DNA from: Haliotis asinina
Taxonomy: Eukaryota; Mollusca; Gastropoda; Lepetellida; Haliotidae
Assembly: GCF_037392515.1 (NCBI RefSeq)
Contig: NC_090287.1
Span: 13,009,001-13,073,000 of the forward strand
Reading direction: 5' to 3'
DNA length: 64,000 nt
The notes under the pieces were generated by a model. It was given only the letters and a program-made list of their open reading frames with translations, was not told the origin of the DNA and did not search any database. Positions 44,401 through 58,400 of this stretch are shown here, in pieces. A program made the translations under genes and the position numbers. Each line of letters starts with the position of its first letter. Within the stretch, counting starts at the first letter, position 1.

Positions 44401-45904
44401 ATCTCATCCTATCAGTTAAAACACATTTTAAAAACTGTTACTGTTTCCAACACCAAATGCGGCCATGGTTCACTAAAAAATAAAATTTTATGAGAGGAAT
44501 TTATGATTAAAAAATGAGCAAGTCTTTGAGCCAAGCTAGATTTCCATAAATGTAAACTTTGTTAGTGGATCAGACAGAACTATTTAGCCTTCTTCTTTCC
44601 AAGGTCTTTCTCTATTAGTATGAAGTACTTGTTTTAAGTTGTAGTTGACAGGCATGCCAGTTATAATGCAAGAGGCATTCCTACGCACTAACATCATGTA
44701 CATATGAGCAACAGGCTATTATATTTTATAACAGATATATGATGAATATCACTTCAGTAAAGAATCTCATATAACTTTGTAGTTAAAGCAAAAGGAATGT
44801 TGAGCAATGTAATATACACTAATTGCACACATAAAGCACTCTATATTATGTCGTTGATTGAATTCATCACTGAAGCAGTACTTCATTAAGGAAACTTAAA
44901 GCTGTCACTAAGCAGGTAACACACAAACAATGGTGAATCAAGAAAATGTTTCACATGTGAGTTTTCACATCTTGGTTAATCATGTCAATTATGCCTTGTA
45001 GTAATGCTGAAAATGGATCATTCTCATTTATGTAGATCACTATATCTTTGTTCCATTAGAACAAATACTCCGGAGCCATTCATTTCTCCAGCTTTGTACA
45101 CAGCCACATGACGGAGTGACAAAAATAGCATGCCAATCAAATTACAATCAAGTATGTACTCAAATAGTGATTTGGGAGATTCAAAAATCACATCAAAATC
45201 ATGACTTATTGAATACGTAACATTCTGCATAAGTGAGGATATAGAAGGAATGAAGGCAGTGTTAATGGATATTTGATCATTCTGCTCTGACAGACTTAGC
45301 ATGGATGTTTCTCAAGGACGTTTTTGTTCTTAATGCCACACTCCAAATAATCAGAACAATCCAGTGATTGACATCATGAGCAATCGCTTGCTACAAACTC
45401 ATAGCTTCATTGCATATGTATCTTCAACATTTAATGGTACTGAAGTTTTATAATGTCTACCTAATCATCAAAATCCAAAAACAGCAATGAAGGATATTTA
45501 CAGGTCTACAGGCTAATAGCAATAGTATTAATAAGATAATAATATCAGATGTGCTAGAGATAGACTCTGGAATGGACTACTTGAATGTATGTGAGTTTTA
45601 AAGGTAGTGTCTGGAAATAAGACAAGGGACATCTGTGCAGAGCATCCATCATTGATATTTCAGAACATGGACACATCATTTCCCTGTCACCCATACTTCC
45701 ACCAACATCCACTGAAGAGCCCATTATCTATGAACGAAGCAAGACAGCCTGGTTCAACCATGTTGGAATCAGCAGGTGTTACAACATAATTGTTCAGACA
45801 AACATAGCAAAAAGAAACTTATGATGTATCGATGGTGAAGTATGTAAGTTCAACCCATTATTTACCCATATTTACCCATATTTACTGGATGCTTACACCA
45901 ATTT
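41466..45904. other. Gene-poor region with one mariner-type MITE
   Basis: AT-rich, no supported exon on either strand. A second copy of the TACTGGACAAAA MITE lies at about 42984-43124. A fragment of SINE family A is near 45335-45400. This stretch lies between the 3' ends of two converging genes and may include long 3' untranslated regions. A minus-strand AATAAA is present at about 41022-41027. Confidence 0.5.
42984..43124. repeat. Mariner-type MITE (same family as 24766-24872)
   Basis: Ends ATATTGGACAAAATAAGTTA and GTATATCCCTAACTACTTTT...GTCCAGTATA are inverted copies. The interior is AT-rich and differs from the other copy. Confidence 0.8.
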
Positions 45905-46160
45905 GTGAGTGAATAAGTGTGAAGTTTGTGAGTGAGTGTAATGTTCAAGTTTTAACCCGACACCACTTTCAACAAGATCTCAGCAATATGATAGCAAGGG
46001 ACACAAGAAAAGGGGCTTTACACATGTGGAATTGAACCTGGGTTTTTGGCATGATCACCAAACACTTTGACTACTGGACGACCCCATCTCCCCTGTGAGA
46101 GTGAGTGAGTGAGTGAGTGAGTGAGTGAGTGAGTGAGTGAGTGAGTGAGTGATGTTTAAG
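45905..46160 (-). repeat. tRNA-derived SINE (family B) followed by a GAGT microsatellite
   Basis: AACCCGACACCACTTTCAAC, GGAATTGAACCTGGGTTTTT and TGACTACTGGACGACCCCAT make up a diverged reverse SINE. It is followed by about 15 GTGA units (about 46095-46152), which have probably grown from the GTGAGTGA end of another SINE copy. Confidence 0.8.
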
Positions 46161-49100
46161 GCCATATTCCATGTTGGCTATATTCCTGTTATGGCTGTAA
46201 ATACTCTGTCCAGACAAAATCAGTGCATTCCGAACAAAAATTCCTTAAAATGAATTCGCAACGTTGACAAATTACCCACTTATCCGGAAATCCGGCTTCC
46301 ATAACCGTACAGTCAATCTCAAATACAAAACACTAAATTATGTGCATTTTTGACTTGTATATTCAGATGGCTAAGCACCTGCATGTTTACACATGCGATT
46401 ACCAAGGGCCTCGCATGCCGTAACATGAAAGAAGTCAGCAGTCTTTGAAGCATGAGAAGATTAACTACCTCTGAGTAGCAGGGTGACACTGAGTTAATTT
46501 TGAGGCGTGTCAATTTGTGAGTCACTATAATTAATTAATCTGGATGATCAAGCAAGCCTGGACAGCTGTGAGCAAACAGACAATTGCTAATTGCTTTCGT
46601 CAAGTGGATATTATCCAATCAAATGAGGACCCACATGAGGACATGGGTATGAGATATTTTATGTATGCACTGATATTTGTTTAATTGTAATCAATATAGA
46701 TTATGTTTGATGCCTACTATGTTCGTTTCTTTGTACGTTTCTTTGTACATATGGCCCGTGGTTCAGATATCCGAAAAAATTCGCTTATCCGGACAATTTC
46801 AATAAAAACACAAGTGTTCGGATCATCGGGGCACGACTGTATATGCCTCTCTGAATGTTTCAGTCACTTACTAAAAATTCAATAACTTCAATACTGACTG
46901 TCTGAGAGGAACATTCACCTACCATGACTCCCTGCAAATAGTAGCTCTTCAAGAGGGAAGGTTCAGAAGTACAAATCTGACTTGGATGAGACTGAGGGGT
47001 GTTTGAGCTTTGCATTATGGATTCAAGCTGATGTCATGACTCCTAGGATGATGTTAAACAGAGCCATGTGTTTGGTGATCATTTTACAACAAAAATGGAG
47101 AGGCACTTTGTGTAAAAAAGTATAAAGAATCACAACAGCAGCAAGAAAATAACATGGACAAGTACTACTTGCCATAATCTGATATATATATACAACATAC
47201 TCATAAATAAAAAAAGTACAACATAGTGGCTTTAAGTTCACCAATAAAGGGATTTTCTTAACAATAAAAGGGCCTACAGCAGCAATAAAGTTAAGATTCA
47301 TTTTGAAACTACAAAAACTCATTACCATATTGTACACAAAGAAAATGTAACAAAACATACCCTAATCCCACAACATAATCAACTATATGGAACTGTCAGA
47401 CTATATGCAACACACTCATTAAGTTACACCTAAATCTCACATTGACCATTAATACAAATTAAATCTCCTGCAAAACAATGAGAAAAAAATAATTAAAAAA
47501 TACCCAAAACACTTGACAATATTTCCCTGATATTTCAGCTGATATTTATAAGGTTTATATCTTACAGCATGGATATGTCGCCTGGAAAGTATTACCTCGG
47601 ATGGGTAAATAGAGTGACAGTGTCAAGTGTGTGGTTCGTGCATTGTTATTCAAGTGTTCACAGGCAGCAGATATCAGTCCCTACCTGAGCGTCAGCTGAC
47701 AAATGAATATTACCACCTTTGTAATCAAACATCACCTCAACAACAGTCTGAAACAAATTTCAACATCCATGACAATACATGATCAGTATTTGTCTCTTGA
47801 CTCTGGCATTACAGAAAGATGGCCACAGCATCAGCTGCCTGACAGTGGATCTAAGCAAGGAATATACCTTGAAGTACCTGAGCACGTTGACAGTGGAGTC
47901 TGTCCTTCATGGAAGATGTCGCATACATGGTGCCATCAACATATTTACACAGAAAGACCAGGGGTTCTACAAACACTCCATACATACACACAAACAACTG
48001 GAAAGGAAACAACAGCTCTTTACATTTCTACATCTTTAGCAGGAAAGAAAATGCTGATAATGGCACATGAAACATGAAACTAAGGCTGCCCATCGACATC
48101 ATATGTACAGAACTGGAAAACAACATGGAAGACAGTCACACACCCTGTATTGCTCCTTTGAGTTTGAGGAAACACTCAAATATTGCCTGAGTGATACAAC
48201 AGGAATGAAAGTGAATGAATGGTTAAATTTTCTGTTTCAAGGTAGTATACATCATAATGGTTTACTAATCTCCGTGCACATTACATATCTCCTTGCCATG
48301 TAACTAATCTCAAGACCATATTACACACCTCTCATGACATCCTTATGCATATCTATGCAAAGGATAAAGAGCACTTTACATATCTCCTTGCTAGGGATCT
48401 GATATCTGGTAAGAACCTAAAATGTCTCCTTAAAAGGTATTGGATATTTCATGAGAACCTTACATCTCTTTACACGCCAAAGCACATTTTTGAAAAGGAA
48501 TTGCCATATCATAAGCAGCTTACTCAATGCTTGAGAGGAGAGCTGATATCTGAAGATTATAGATTACATCAACGCAGAATTACACAATAAAATGGCATAT
48601 AATAAATAAGGATTGTTTACGAAGCTATATATTTTAGCTAATTCTATCAGGACACTGTTTCTGCTGTAATGAAATGAATGAACGCAGGTACAGATATATA
48701 CAGATGTGATAGACGTATGGATCAGATATATCAGGGTGACAGGCTGGTTATGTTCCTCATACAAAATATTAGTGAGTCAATAGTTTCACTTGGCTAATCA
48801 TATGTACATGTATAATCATGATAATAAACAGTCGTCTCTCATAGTGACAACTTTTCACAAAATCAGCACAAAAATCAGCTTCAAATGAGCTTTATCACTT
48901 TGTTCATGGAGTAACAGAAGTGTGGTGATTTGAATTAAGGCACAAGATGACCTGGCACAGAAGACGAGGTAACAGAAGGAAGCCACAACAAGAAATATCG
49001 CGATCTGTTCACATGACTGGTTCATACACCACAGCAGTAGCTGCTGGTGACTTGAGGCAGGCTGGGTATCACAGAGGAGGACCAAGGAAAAGAATCACAT

Positions 49101-49403
49101 GGAGAGTGACGGCAGTGATGACTTCCATGCCAACATCCCCAACACTAGAAACGAGATAAAGGATCACAAAGAAATTATGGACCTTCATGACATGACCACA
49201 GACTGAAGAACTGTGGTTGGTTGATGATGAACTATATACACAAAAGTGACAGCCACAATGCAGAAGTATTGATAGATCATGAATCAATATTTAACAATGG
49301 ATGCTAAGGCCACTCTGTAACTGCACACTGAAGAAACGTGCATGAATTAAATATGCTGGCAATGGTAGCTTCTACTTCTGTACTGGCAGGCTGTGGAAGA
49401 GTG
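46161..49403. other. No supported gene
   Basis: Several open frames of 60-124 codons occur between 47700 and 49160, but they overlap in different frames, have no splice context and no family resemblance that I can see. Part of this may be the 3' untranslated region of the START gene. Confidence 0.45.
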
Positions 49404-52400
49404 TTAAATGGTGTTTGGGAGTGACGGCAGTGACTGTCTCCGTGCCAACATGACAGCAGGCTGAAGGTACTGCTGGAGGAATGTTATGCTGAGGGGCTGC
49501 TTTGTCACCATATCCTCGAACGGCATTTTCTCAGACATAGGTTTTGGAGCTCCACAATCAATCTGGAAAAAAAATATGGTGTGTTCAGAAGAATGATGAT
49601 GTGGATAGACAACTTCTTTATTATGTGAAAGGCGACATTTTGACACTGATTCTAACGTCATTGGCAAGCAAGTAATGAAGAACGATGACCCCGATAGACA
49701 ACTTCTTTATTCTGTAAAAGGCGACATTTTGGCACAGATTCAAACGTCATTGGCAAGCAAGTGATAACATTAGAATCTATGGGAACATTGCCTTTCACAA
49801 ATATATCAATGAAATTATATCAATCTTCATTACCTCCACTCATTTTTATTATCACGTCTTGGTGATTCCAGTTGTCATAATGAGGACCTTACATGCTGTA
49901 TCATCAGGTTTTTAAGGGATGGAATGAGTTTAGTTTCACTCTGCTTTTAGCAATATTCTGCTTCGCACACTGAACCCATGTGGGCAATTGAACACCGGTT
50001 TTCGGTGTGACAAGCAAATGCTTTACCCACCAAGTTATCCCACCACCCCAAGCTGTTCTTCAACTTCTCTTGAATAATGTATGACATTAGCTGGGGTGAC
50101 GGAGTAGCCCAGTTGTTAAAGTATTCACTCGTCACTGTGAAAGCACGGGTTCGATTCCACACATGAGTACAATGTTTGAAGCCCATTCCTTGTGTCCCCT
50201 GCCATGATATTGCTGTAATATAGGTAAAAGCGGCGTGAAACCCAACTCATTCACTCTCCCAGACCTGCTGTTTGTTATATGACGTGACTACTGTACTGCA
50301 TGCTCTCATCAACAAGGGACAGTTTTGACTGACCTGCATCAAGTAGGTGACCATGGAGTGGACCTTCTTGTCCTTTTGTACCGGTTCTATGATCCACCCA
50401 CTGGGCAGCAGCTGAAACACATTGTGGTCAATACTCAGGTTACACTACAATGAATCAGAACCTGCTGTTCAACAAGACTGAATCATCTGGCATTGTGATT
50501 GGATGATTTTTGTGTTTTTCCAAACATATTCTGGTAGAGAAGCAGTTGACATCGATGATATTTTGTCTCATAGTCTAACACCCAGTTACCATAGTCGCCT
50601 TCAGTGCAGACAGAAACATCTGGCAGCTATGACTGGACCTTTTTGTGAAAGATTTCTGTGTGCTCTAAATATAAATCCATCAAGTAACTAAAACTGACCA
50701 TATTTCGTAATATTTAATGCTGTATTTTATGCAACTAAAACTTATACTCAATGTCAAGCGAGTGACATTTTGCATGAAACTGGGGTCTGTTTAGCCTCCA
50801 GCTGGCTGAGGTATTATATTTTCATAGTTTTATTGCTTGTATAAGGCCTAATTATGCACTATTGTACATGTTATAGCTACTAATGGCTTTGTATTCTTAT
50901 TGATAAAAGAAATACATCATTACTTTAGAACTTGATGGGACAATTTTTGGTCTCACACATTTTGAGTGAGTGAGACAGTCAATACTCAGTTCATACACAC
51001 ATATACAAGCTTCTGTTGTTTTATAGCAGCTCTTTGGGAGTTTTCTCCTATTCTACAGACAGATAAACCAGAATGTCCTCCCAAATACTTACTGTAGCTC
51101 TCAGGGTGTCATCCCTTGATGGAGTTGTCACCTACTCTACAGACGGATACACTAGAATGTCCTCCAAAATACTTACTGTAGCTCTCAGGGTGTCATCCCT
51201 TGATGGAGTTGTCACCTACTCTACACACGGATACACTAGAATGTCCTCCAAAATACTTACTGTAGCTCTCAGGGTGTCATCCCTTGATGGAGTTGTCACC
51301 TACTCTACAGACGGATACACCAGAATGTCCTCCAAAATACTTACTGTAGCTCTCAGGGTGTCATCTTTCAGTGGAGTTGTCTCCCATTCTACAGACAGAT
51401 ACACCAGAATGTCCTCCAAAATACTTACTGTAGCTCTCAGGGTGTCATCTTTCGGTGGAGTTGTCTCCCATTCAACTGACTGATACACCAGGATATACTT
51501 TTCTCCTTCAATTCTCTCACTTTGGATGACACAGAAATCACAGCTCTCTTTCTTTAAAATCTGATGCACCTCATGGTACAGATATACTGAAACAGACACA
51601 GGAGGACATACACAACACCATAAACAGCAAGCTATGTCCAGAGACATTAGGACATATTACTGAAAAAATTACAAAACTGATCAGTCAAGATTTATTAAGT
51701 TTATCACAATCTCTTGACTATTCAGAAAGGATTTTAAAGAAAAATGGAAGCTCACTTATCACTTCCTTTCTGAACAAGATGTGGTACTATTAGCATCAGA
51801 ATAAACCATCTTACCTATTCTAAGATTTTCTGAAATTGTCTGCAAGATATCTACTTTCTGAAACAAAGAGAGGTAACAGGTGTCACTATGCTATTGTTTC
51901 ACAGATAAATACACCAATGCTATAACACTGTCATATCCAGTTGAGGGGGTGGTGGGGTGGTCTAGTGGTAGAAGTGTGGGCTCATCACGCTGAAGACTGT
52001 GTTTGCTTTCCCACATGTGGACAATGTGTGAAACCATTCCTGGTGTTTCTTGCCATAATATTGCTGGAATATTGCTAAAAGTGGAAAAAACCTACTCAAT
52101 CACTCACTCATTCATCCAAGAAGTCAGTGTTGTGTTCCCTGCCATGATATTGCTGGAATATTGCTAAAAGTGGCAGAAACCTACTCAATCACTTACTCAT
52201 TCACTCAAGAAGTCAGTATTGTGTTCCCTGCCATGATATTGCTGGAATATTGCTAAAAGCGATGTACTCTCATTCACTCAAAAAGACACAGTGTGGACTA
52301 TCCACACCAATCGTTACAACAAGCATCAAGTTCAGGACATGGGCATAGCAGGGTGGAGTCATATGAAATGTATGCTTTACTTCATTGCCAAGAAATGTAC

Positions 52401-55400
52401 TATGAATCTGCAGTTGTGACAAATCTAATGACCGAGTTACGTTTTACACAACCTTTAGCAATATTTCATCAATATCACAACAAGGGACACCAACAATGGC
52501 CTTCGCACAATGTACCCATATTAAGAATCTAACCCAGGCCTTCAGTGTGACAAGTGAACACTTTAACCACTTGGCTATCCCTAAGCCAAAACAAAATCTC
52601 ACGATTCAACAATACTGCCTTATGTTCCTAAAGGTTTAAATATGTAAATATTTGTGTCCAAATATACATATAGGAGGCAATATTTTTAGTGCCAGGTAAA
52701 ACATATATATGATAAGAAGATAATGATCTTCTTTAAATTCTCTAAATCACACTACCAACCATCAGGAAGATTTTTATGGAAATTCCAAAGCATATATTTT
52801 TAAAAATTATATCATCGCTTCTTTATTATACCTGAGACTAGAGAGAGTCCCTGCAACTGATTTTTAGGTGGTCTTAGGTGTTAGTCATTGTACCTTTAAT
52901 GATTCATCATATGTAAATCTTGTCCTGGGGTTCTTGAGGGCCTCCCACACAGTCTGGGGTGGGGCTTCCACCAAGCCCTTGCCCAGGTAACTGAAACACA
53001 GAGGTAAGGTTGTATGGGTATAACACTGCATTCAAGAATATAGGAGCTGCATCGAACACAATAAAAGAACAGTTAACAATTTTTATACTGCTCAGATTGT
53101 GCCATGCATTTATTTTAATGACAAGTCTAAGCGTCATGTCTCCAGTACATTTTGTTAATTGCAAGACAACTTGAGGATAATGGTGAGGGAAAATCTTCTC
53201 ATCAAGCAGACTAGAAATAGAAACACAACACTATAGGTACTTAAATTATAAATGTAAGTCATAACTGTAGGCATTTCATTTATTATATTGATTTGGTGAA
53301 TCAAATACAATAAGTTATAAAAAGGCTTCCTCCACAAAGTGATCTGAGCAGTAAGATTATCATCAGCCTTTGTTAAACTATAGATAATACAATCGTCTAA
53401 GAGCCAAGATCCCTTTACAAAATTGGGCCAAGGAGATGTATCAAAAGCATTCAATAATGGCAGCAGGTTATCTGATTTGACACCACCTGCAATGATTATC
53501 TACTGAGGCAAACATTACATACCTTTGCACATAAGTCCCTGATTTGAACCACCTCTTCAGTATCACTACGTCACTTTCAAAACCATAAAACCTAAACAAA
53601 TTGCAGAATATAATGTTAAAATTATGCAAATTTCAAAGAGCTAGGAAAGAATTAAAAATATTGAGTGTGTGTGAATCATTTCTTGACATTTAAAGCTGTG
53701 ATATCACTGTTCAATTTCTCAGGTTCTACCGATTCATGAGGACTACCATCAGAGGATTTTTACATGTCCTCAGCACTATTAACCAGCCATAGGGACCAGA
53801 ATTACGAAGGCCCTCACACACCATAAACATGGTCAACAAAACTCTATAGGTGTCTCAGCATATTTTATCAGTCATGAACCCACGCCTGTAAAACTGTCAT
53901 TGAATAACAGATGAACCATAGCAATATATGGGAATTGGGTGGTCCTTAAATTATTTCAGCCATGACATTGACATCCTTTCCTTACTCCCCAAACACTACG
54001 TACATCCATCCTCCAGCTGTGCTGAACTGCTCCTCAGCTCCCTTGTCCAGGTCGATGTTGGATGCCCTGAGAACCTGGAGGGAGAAACATGCACCAACTA
54101 ACCGACATGCATAGCGTCTCCCCCTGGCAAGGAGGCAAACTGACAAAACATCAAGTTTAGACCCTTGTTTTCAGGGGTAGAATTTATGAGTCCATGATGT
54201 CTTGTGTTTGTTGTTTATACTCCAGCCATATAATGGTAATCTCAAAATAATGAGGTTAGGATGAGACAATTAACAGGTTAATATCAGGAGCATCAATCCA
54301 CACATCTGGGATACAATGTCAGCAAAGAAACAGGTCAACAACTAGGTCATAGGTATTTACCACAATAGTGAAACCCAATATTGTGGAGTTGACAAACCAT
54401 AGATCAAAATTAGAGAGAACTTTCAATAACAACAGCAGATCCTGGCACTACTAAGAAAGAAAACTCTAGAAATACAGGGAACACCATGTCAGCTATTCTC
54501 GAAACGTTCGTAATCCTACAAACTCTTTAAGCCCATTCTTAACACACTGGCTATGATCAAACTTAAGAATTCTTAGGTCTAAAATGTTTTGAAAATAAGG
54601 GCCTAGTACTTTCGAGCACTGGACATAGTTTTGACTGATGCTTTGAATAGTTACCTGGGCAAGTAGTTCTGCAGCAGCCTGATTGGCTATGGTCTTGTAC
54701 TTAGACAGCAGGGCTGGATCTGGGGGAGAATAGTACACACCTGTACAAACTGCTACAAACACAATCATTGACATGCACACTTCTTGGGCTTCTTGGACTA
54801 AATTGGTCTGGTAAACGTACTTAAAGATTCATTTCACATTGCTGCTACTTTTCACAACTGGCAGTTTGAGGGTGGTAATATCTGATGACTGTGGATGTGG
54901 TTTGTTAGGCTGGTTCTATCAGATGATTGTGAACATGGTTGTTAGGGTGGTACTATCAGATGACTGTGAAAGTGGTTGTTAGGGTGGTTCTATCAGATGA
55001 TTGTGAAAGTGGTTGTTAGGATGGTACTATCAGATGACTGTGAAAGTGGTTGTTAGGGTGGTAGTATCAAATGATTGTGGAAGTGGTTGTTAGGGTGGTT
55101 CTATCAGATGATAGTGAAAGTGGTTGTTAGGGTGGTACTATCAGATGACTGTGAAAGTGGTTGTTAGGGTGGTAGTATCAAATGATGGTGGAAGTGGTTG
55201 TTAGGGTGGTTCTATCAGATGACTGTGAAAGTGGTTGTTAGGGTGGTAGTATCAAATGATTGTGGAAGTGGTTGTTTGGGTGGTTCTATCAGATGATAGT
55301 GAATGAGGTTGTTAGGGTGGTAGTATCGAATGAATTGTGAAAATGGTTAGTAGTGTGGTAGTATGAGATTACTGTGAAAGTGGTTGTTAGGGTGGTTCTA

Positions 55401-58400
55401 TCAGATAATTGTGACAGTGGTTGTTAGGATGGCAGTATCAGATGATCGGGAAGGTGGTTGTTTGAGTGTTCGTATCAGATGATTGTAAAAACATGGTTGT
55501 TATGGTGATAGTATCAGATTGATATGAAGCCGATTGTGATGATTGTTGTGCAGGTCTTTGTAAGGATGGATGTGAGGGATGGTTTGTTGTGAGATTGTGT
55601 TTTGAGGAATGTTTGTGTGAGATGGTCAAGCTGGTGCTTTTGACGGGTGGATCAAAAGAACTCATGTATCGGGTAGTTGCAAGATAAGAAGAGCCTGATG
55701 ATATATCATCTCACCTGTAAACTCACAAGGCTGCTCCATGACAGCGTCTGGCACACTATGGGACTGAAAGTTCTTCCTTCTAGCTGCCTGTCTGAGAGCT
55801 GCCGAATCACTGACTGACCTCTGGAGAAGCTGTTTACTATTCTCCACCGTCTTCCTCTCAGACATACTGCCCTGATGGATCTCCTCACTCACTGTCTGAC
55901 TTTCTCGAGGAGCTTCAGGCCTACATTCAGCATTCACAATAGTCTCTGTTTCTGCCTTCTCAGAGGCAGATGAACCAAACTTTAAAATACTAGAATACTT
56001 TTTCATCTCTTCTTTTTGAGCTTCAATTTTAGATGCATTGTTACTTTGAGCAGTTTTTTCAATGAATGATTTGAACTTTGTTAACAGTTTGTGTGATTTT
56101 TTCCCTTCTGTCCTGGATTCTTTCTCATCTGACTTAGGCGTGCTGGATGTAATGTTTGAGGCAGATATGTCTCGGGGCAGAGACAGCGTAAGAAGGGGTG
56201 TGGCTTGCATCTTACGCATGTGCAGAAACTCTCGCAGAGATCCTAGAGTTGCTGCTGCCATCTCCCCTGATTCCTTCCCATCATTCCTTGAACTCCATGT
56301 TACTATGGTTACCAAACTCTGGTCAACTTCTACAAAAGCAGAAACATATGATATCAATTCTAAACATAAGCTTTGTAAAAAAAATAATATTATGTCACAG
56401 ACAAATTAAATGTTAAACAGAGCTGAAAAACAATGTTGTTAACCTTTTAAAATAAGGTCTGTTTTAGTAAGAGTTTGTAGTTCAGATATTTCTCAAAACA
56501 TTGTGACATAAGTGTGCAAGTTACTTCATACAAAAACTTTATGGATAATATACTGAAATGAATAAAAGAATGTCTTCATGCAAGCAAAAAAGTAGAAGCA
56601 AATATATTTTGTCTACAATGCACTATCATATACACTGACACATGCAAACAGAGGAGATGGTGTTTCAAAGGGTTAATTTTCAGCTACAATTACAAAAGAA
56701 CATGCTGCTATGATATTCAACATCACTACACATGCTCCAAAAGAATCCAAACGGCAATTTCCTTTGTAAATATCAAAATAACAAAGCCTATTATTTCATC
56801 ACTTCTGTAAGGATGGTTGAAAAGTACTGAACCTAGAAGCAAGGAATGTACACCCATAACCATTTGTCAAATGCAACACTATCCATGCATAGCAGTTGTC
56901 ACTAACAGCAAATACCATGCCTTTGGGGATTATTTGATGCAAATACACAACAAGGCAGCACTACTTCTGTAGCTATCAGAGTGACTTGGTATTCCTTAAT
57001 GACTTGGGGGAAGCCTTTAACAGCTGTGGGATCCACCTCTAAAGTATTGATGGCAGCAGATTGGAGACTGCAAGCCATTTTGCAAAAATATTCAGCAACC
57101 AACTCTATTAATGCAGTCCATCGTATCTGGCCTCAGAACTCTCTCAGTATTACAGCTTAATTTACTGTAACATTATACCGAATGGTCTGGTATGATAAAA
57201 TCATTCCAAGCTGTTTCAACCAGATAGTGATTAGTTGAGGGACTTTAACATCATATTGGTCAGTTTGCCGTTAAAATAATGATATATCCAGAAAATACTG
57301 GGAGGAAACCCATGCAGTCAGGCAAGGATCTACATTAGAACTTATCACAACATCAAACCCTGAATCTTTGTATTACTAGAGGTGTATCTATATGGTAAGG
57401 CCATGACATAATTTTTAATAATATGAGTGTGATATGATTTGTATCTTGATAACAGTAAATTTCATATCCTGTGATCATATTCTTCATTATTATCAATCCA
57501 GAAATACTACAGAATCCATACACACTTGTTCTGGAATAGTCTGTGTTAATAACATCTTAACCTGATATAATCATGTCTCTAGAGCAATACAGGAGTGATA
57601 AACCAGTGTATGGTATCATAAGTCATGTATTGCAATACACACAATTGCTGTATGATGACTGACTATCACAGTCTAGGTTCTCCCCATGGGTCCCCCTTTC
57701 CCCAATATCTCCTTCCCATAAGATAGTCTGAATAAAGATGACACATTCAACATAAAGACTGAAGTGCTTCTGTTTCTTTATCCTTTAATTCTTATCCTTA
57801 TGAGCCTGCAATCCAAGAGAAAAAAGACCCAGGAATTGGTATATGAGAATGACAGAACAAATTATCATAAATATTGATTACTTATTTGGTAAAACCAATA
57901 TTACTTCCTTTTTTTTCCTCCTCCAAAGAAAAAAAAAAAGTGAAAGCCAGCATTGGAAGTAAATTTTAAAAATTACAAGTCAAAGAAACATTCCTTTTAA
58001 ATGCTAAAAGCATTCTACTCATTTCAGTTTATGAAATGTACAGGAGTCAAAATGCAAACTAAAATAACATTTTTTTGTAAGATCAGTTTTGGCCAATAAA
58101 AACAGGATTTTTTTTGTGAGTGGGGCGAATTCATTTTTATTTGTTTTCATATTCTTTAAAAAATATGACTAGTTGATTCGTAAAACAAGAAAAAAATTGA
58201 TATAGCCTTAAAACAATTAATTCCATTGGGGAAGATTTCAAGAACCTGCCGGAGAGAAAGGTTAAAACAAGTTTGAAACTATCCATCCAAAACTGTCTAC
58301 TATTTACAAAGAAACCAAGTCAGTATCAGACATACTTTACCTCCACCAATGACCATGCCTGAGTGGACCAGGAACACCATGCACAGGTCAAGTGACCGGT

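Noticed and set aside
47703-48590. Cluster of overlapping plus-strand open frames of 78-124 codons
   Set aside because: Frames conflict, there is no splice context, and no family is recognisable. A decayed gene cannot be excluded but is not supported.
51073-51483. 136-codon plus-strand repeat protein
   Set aside because: Antisense translation of the 84-bp array in the START gene.
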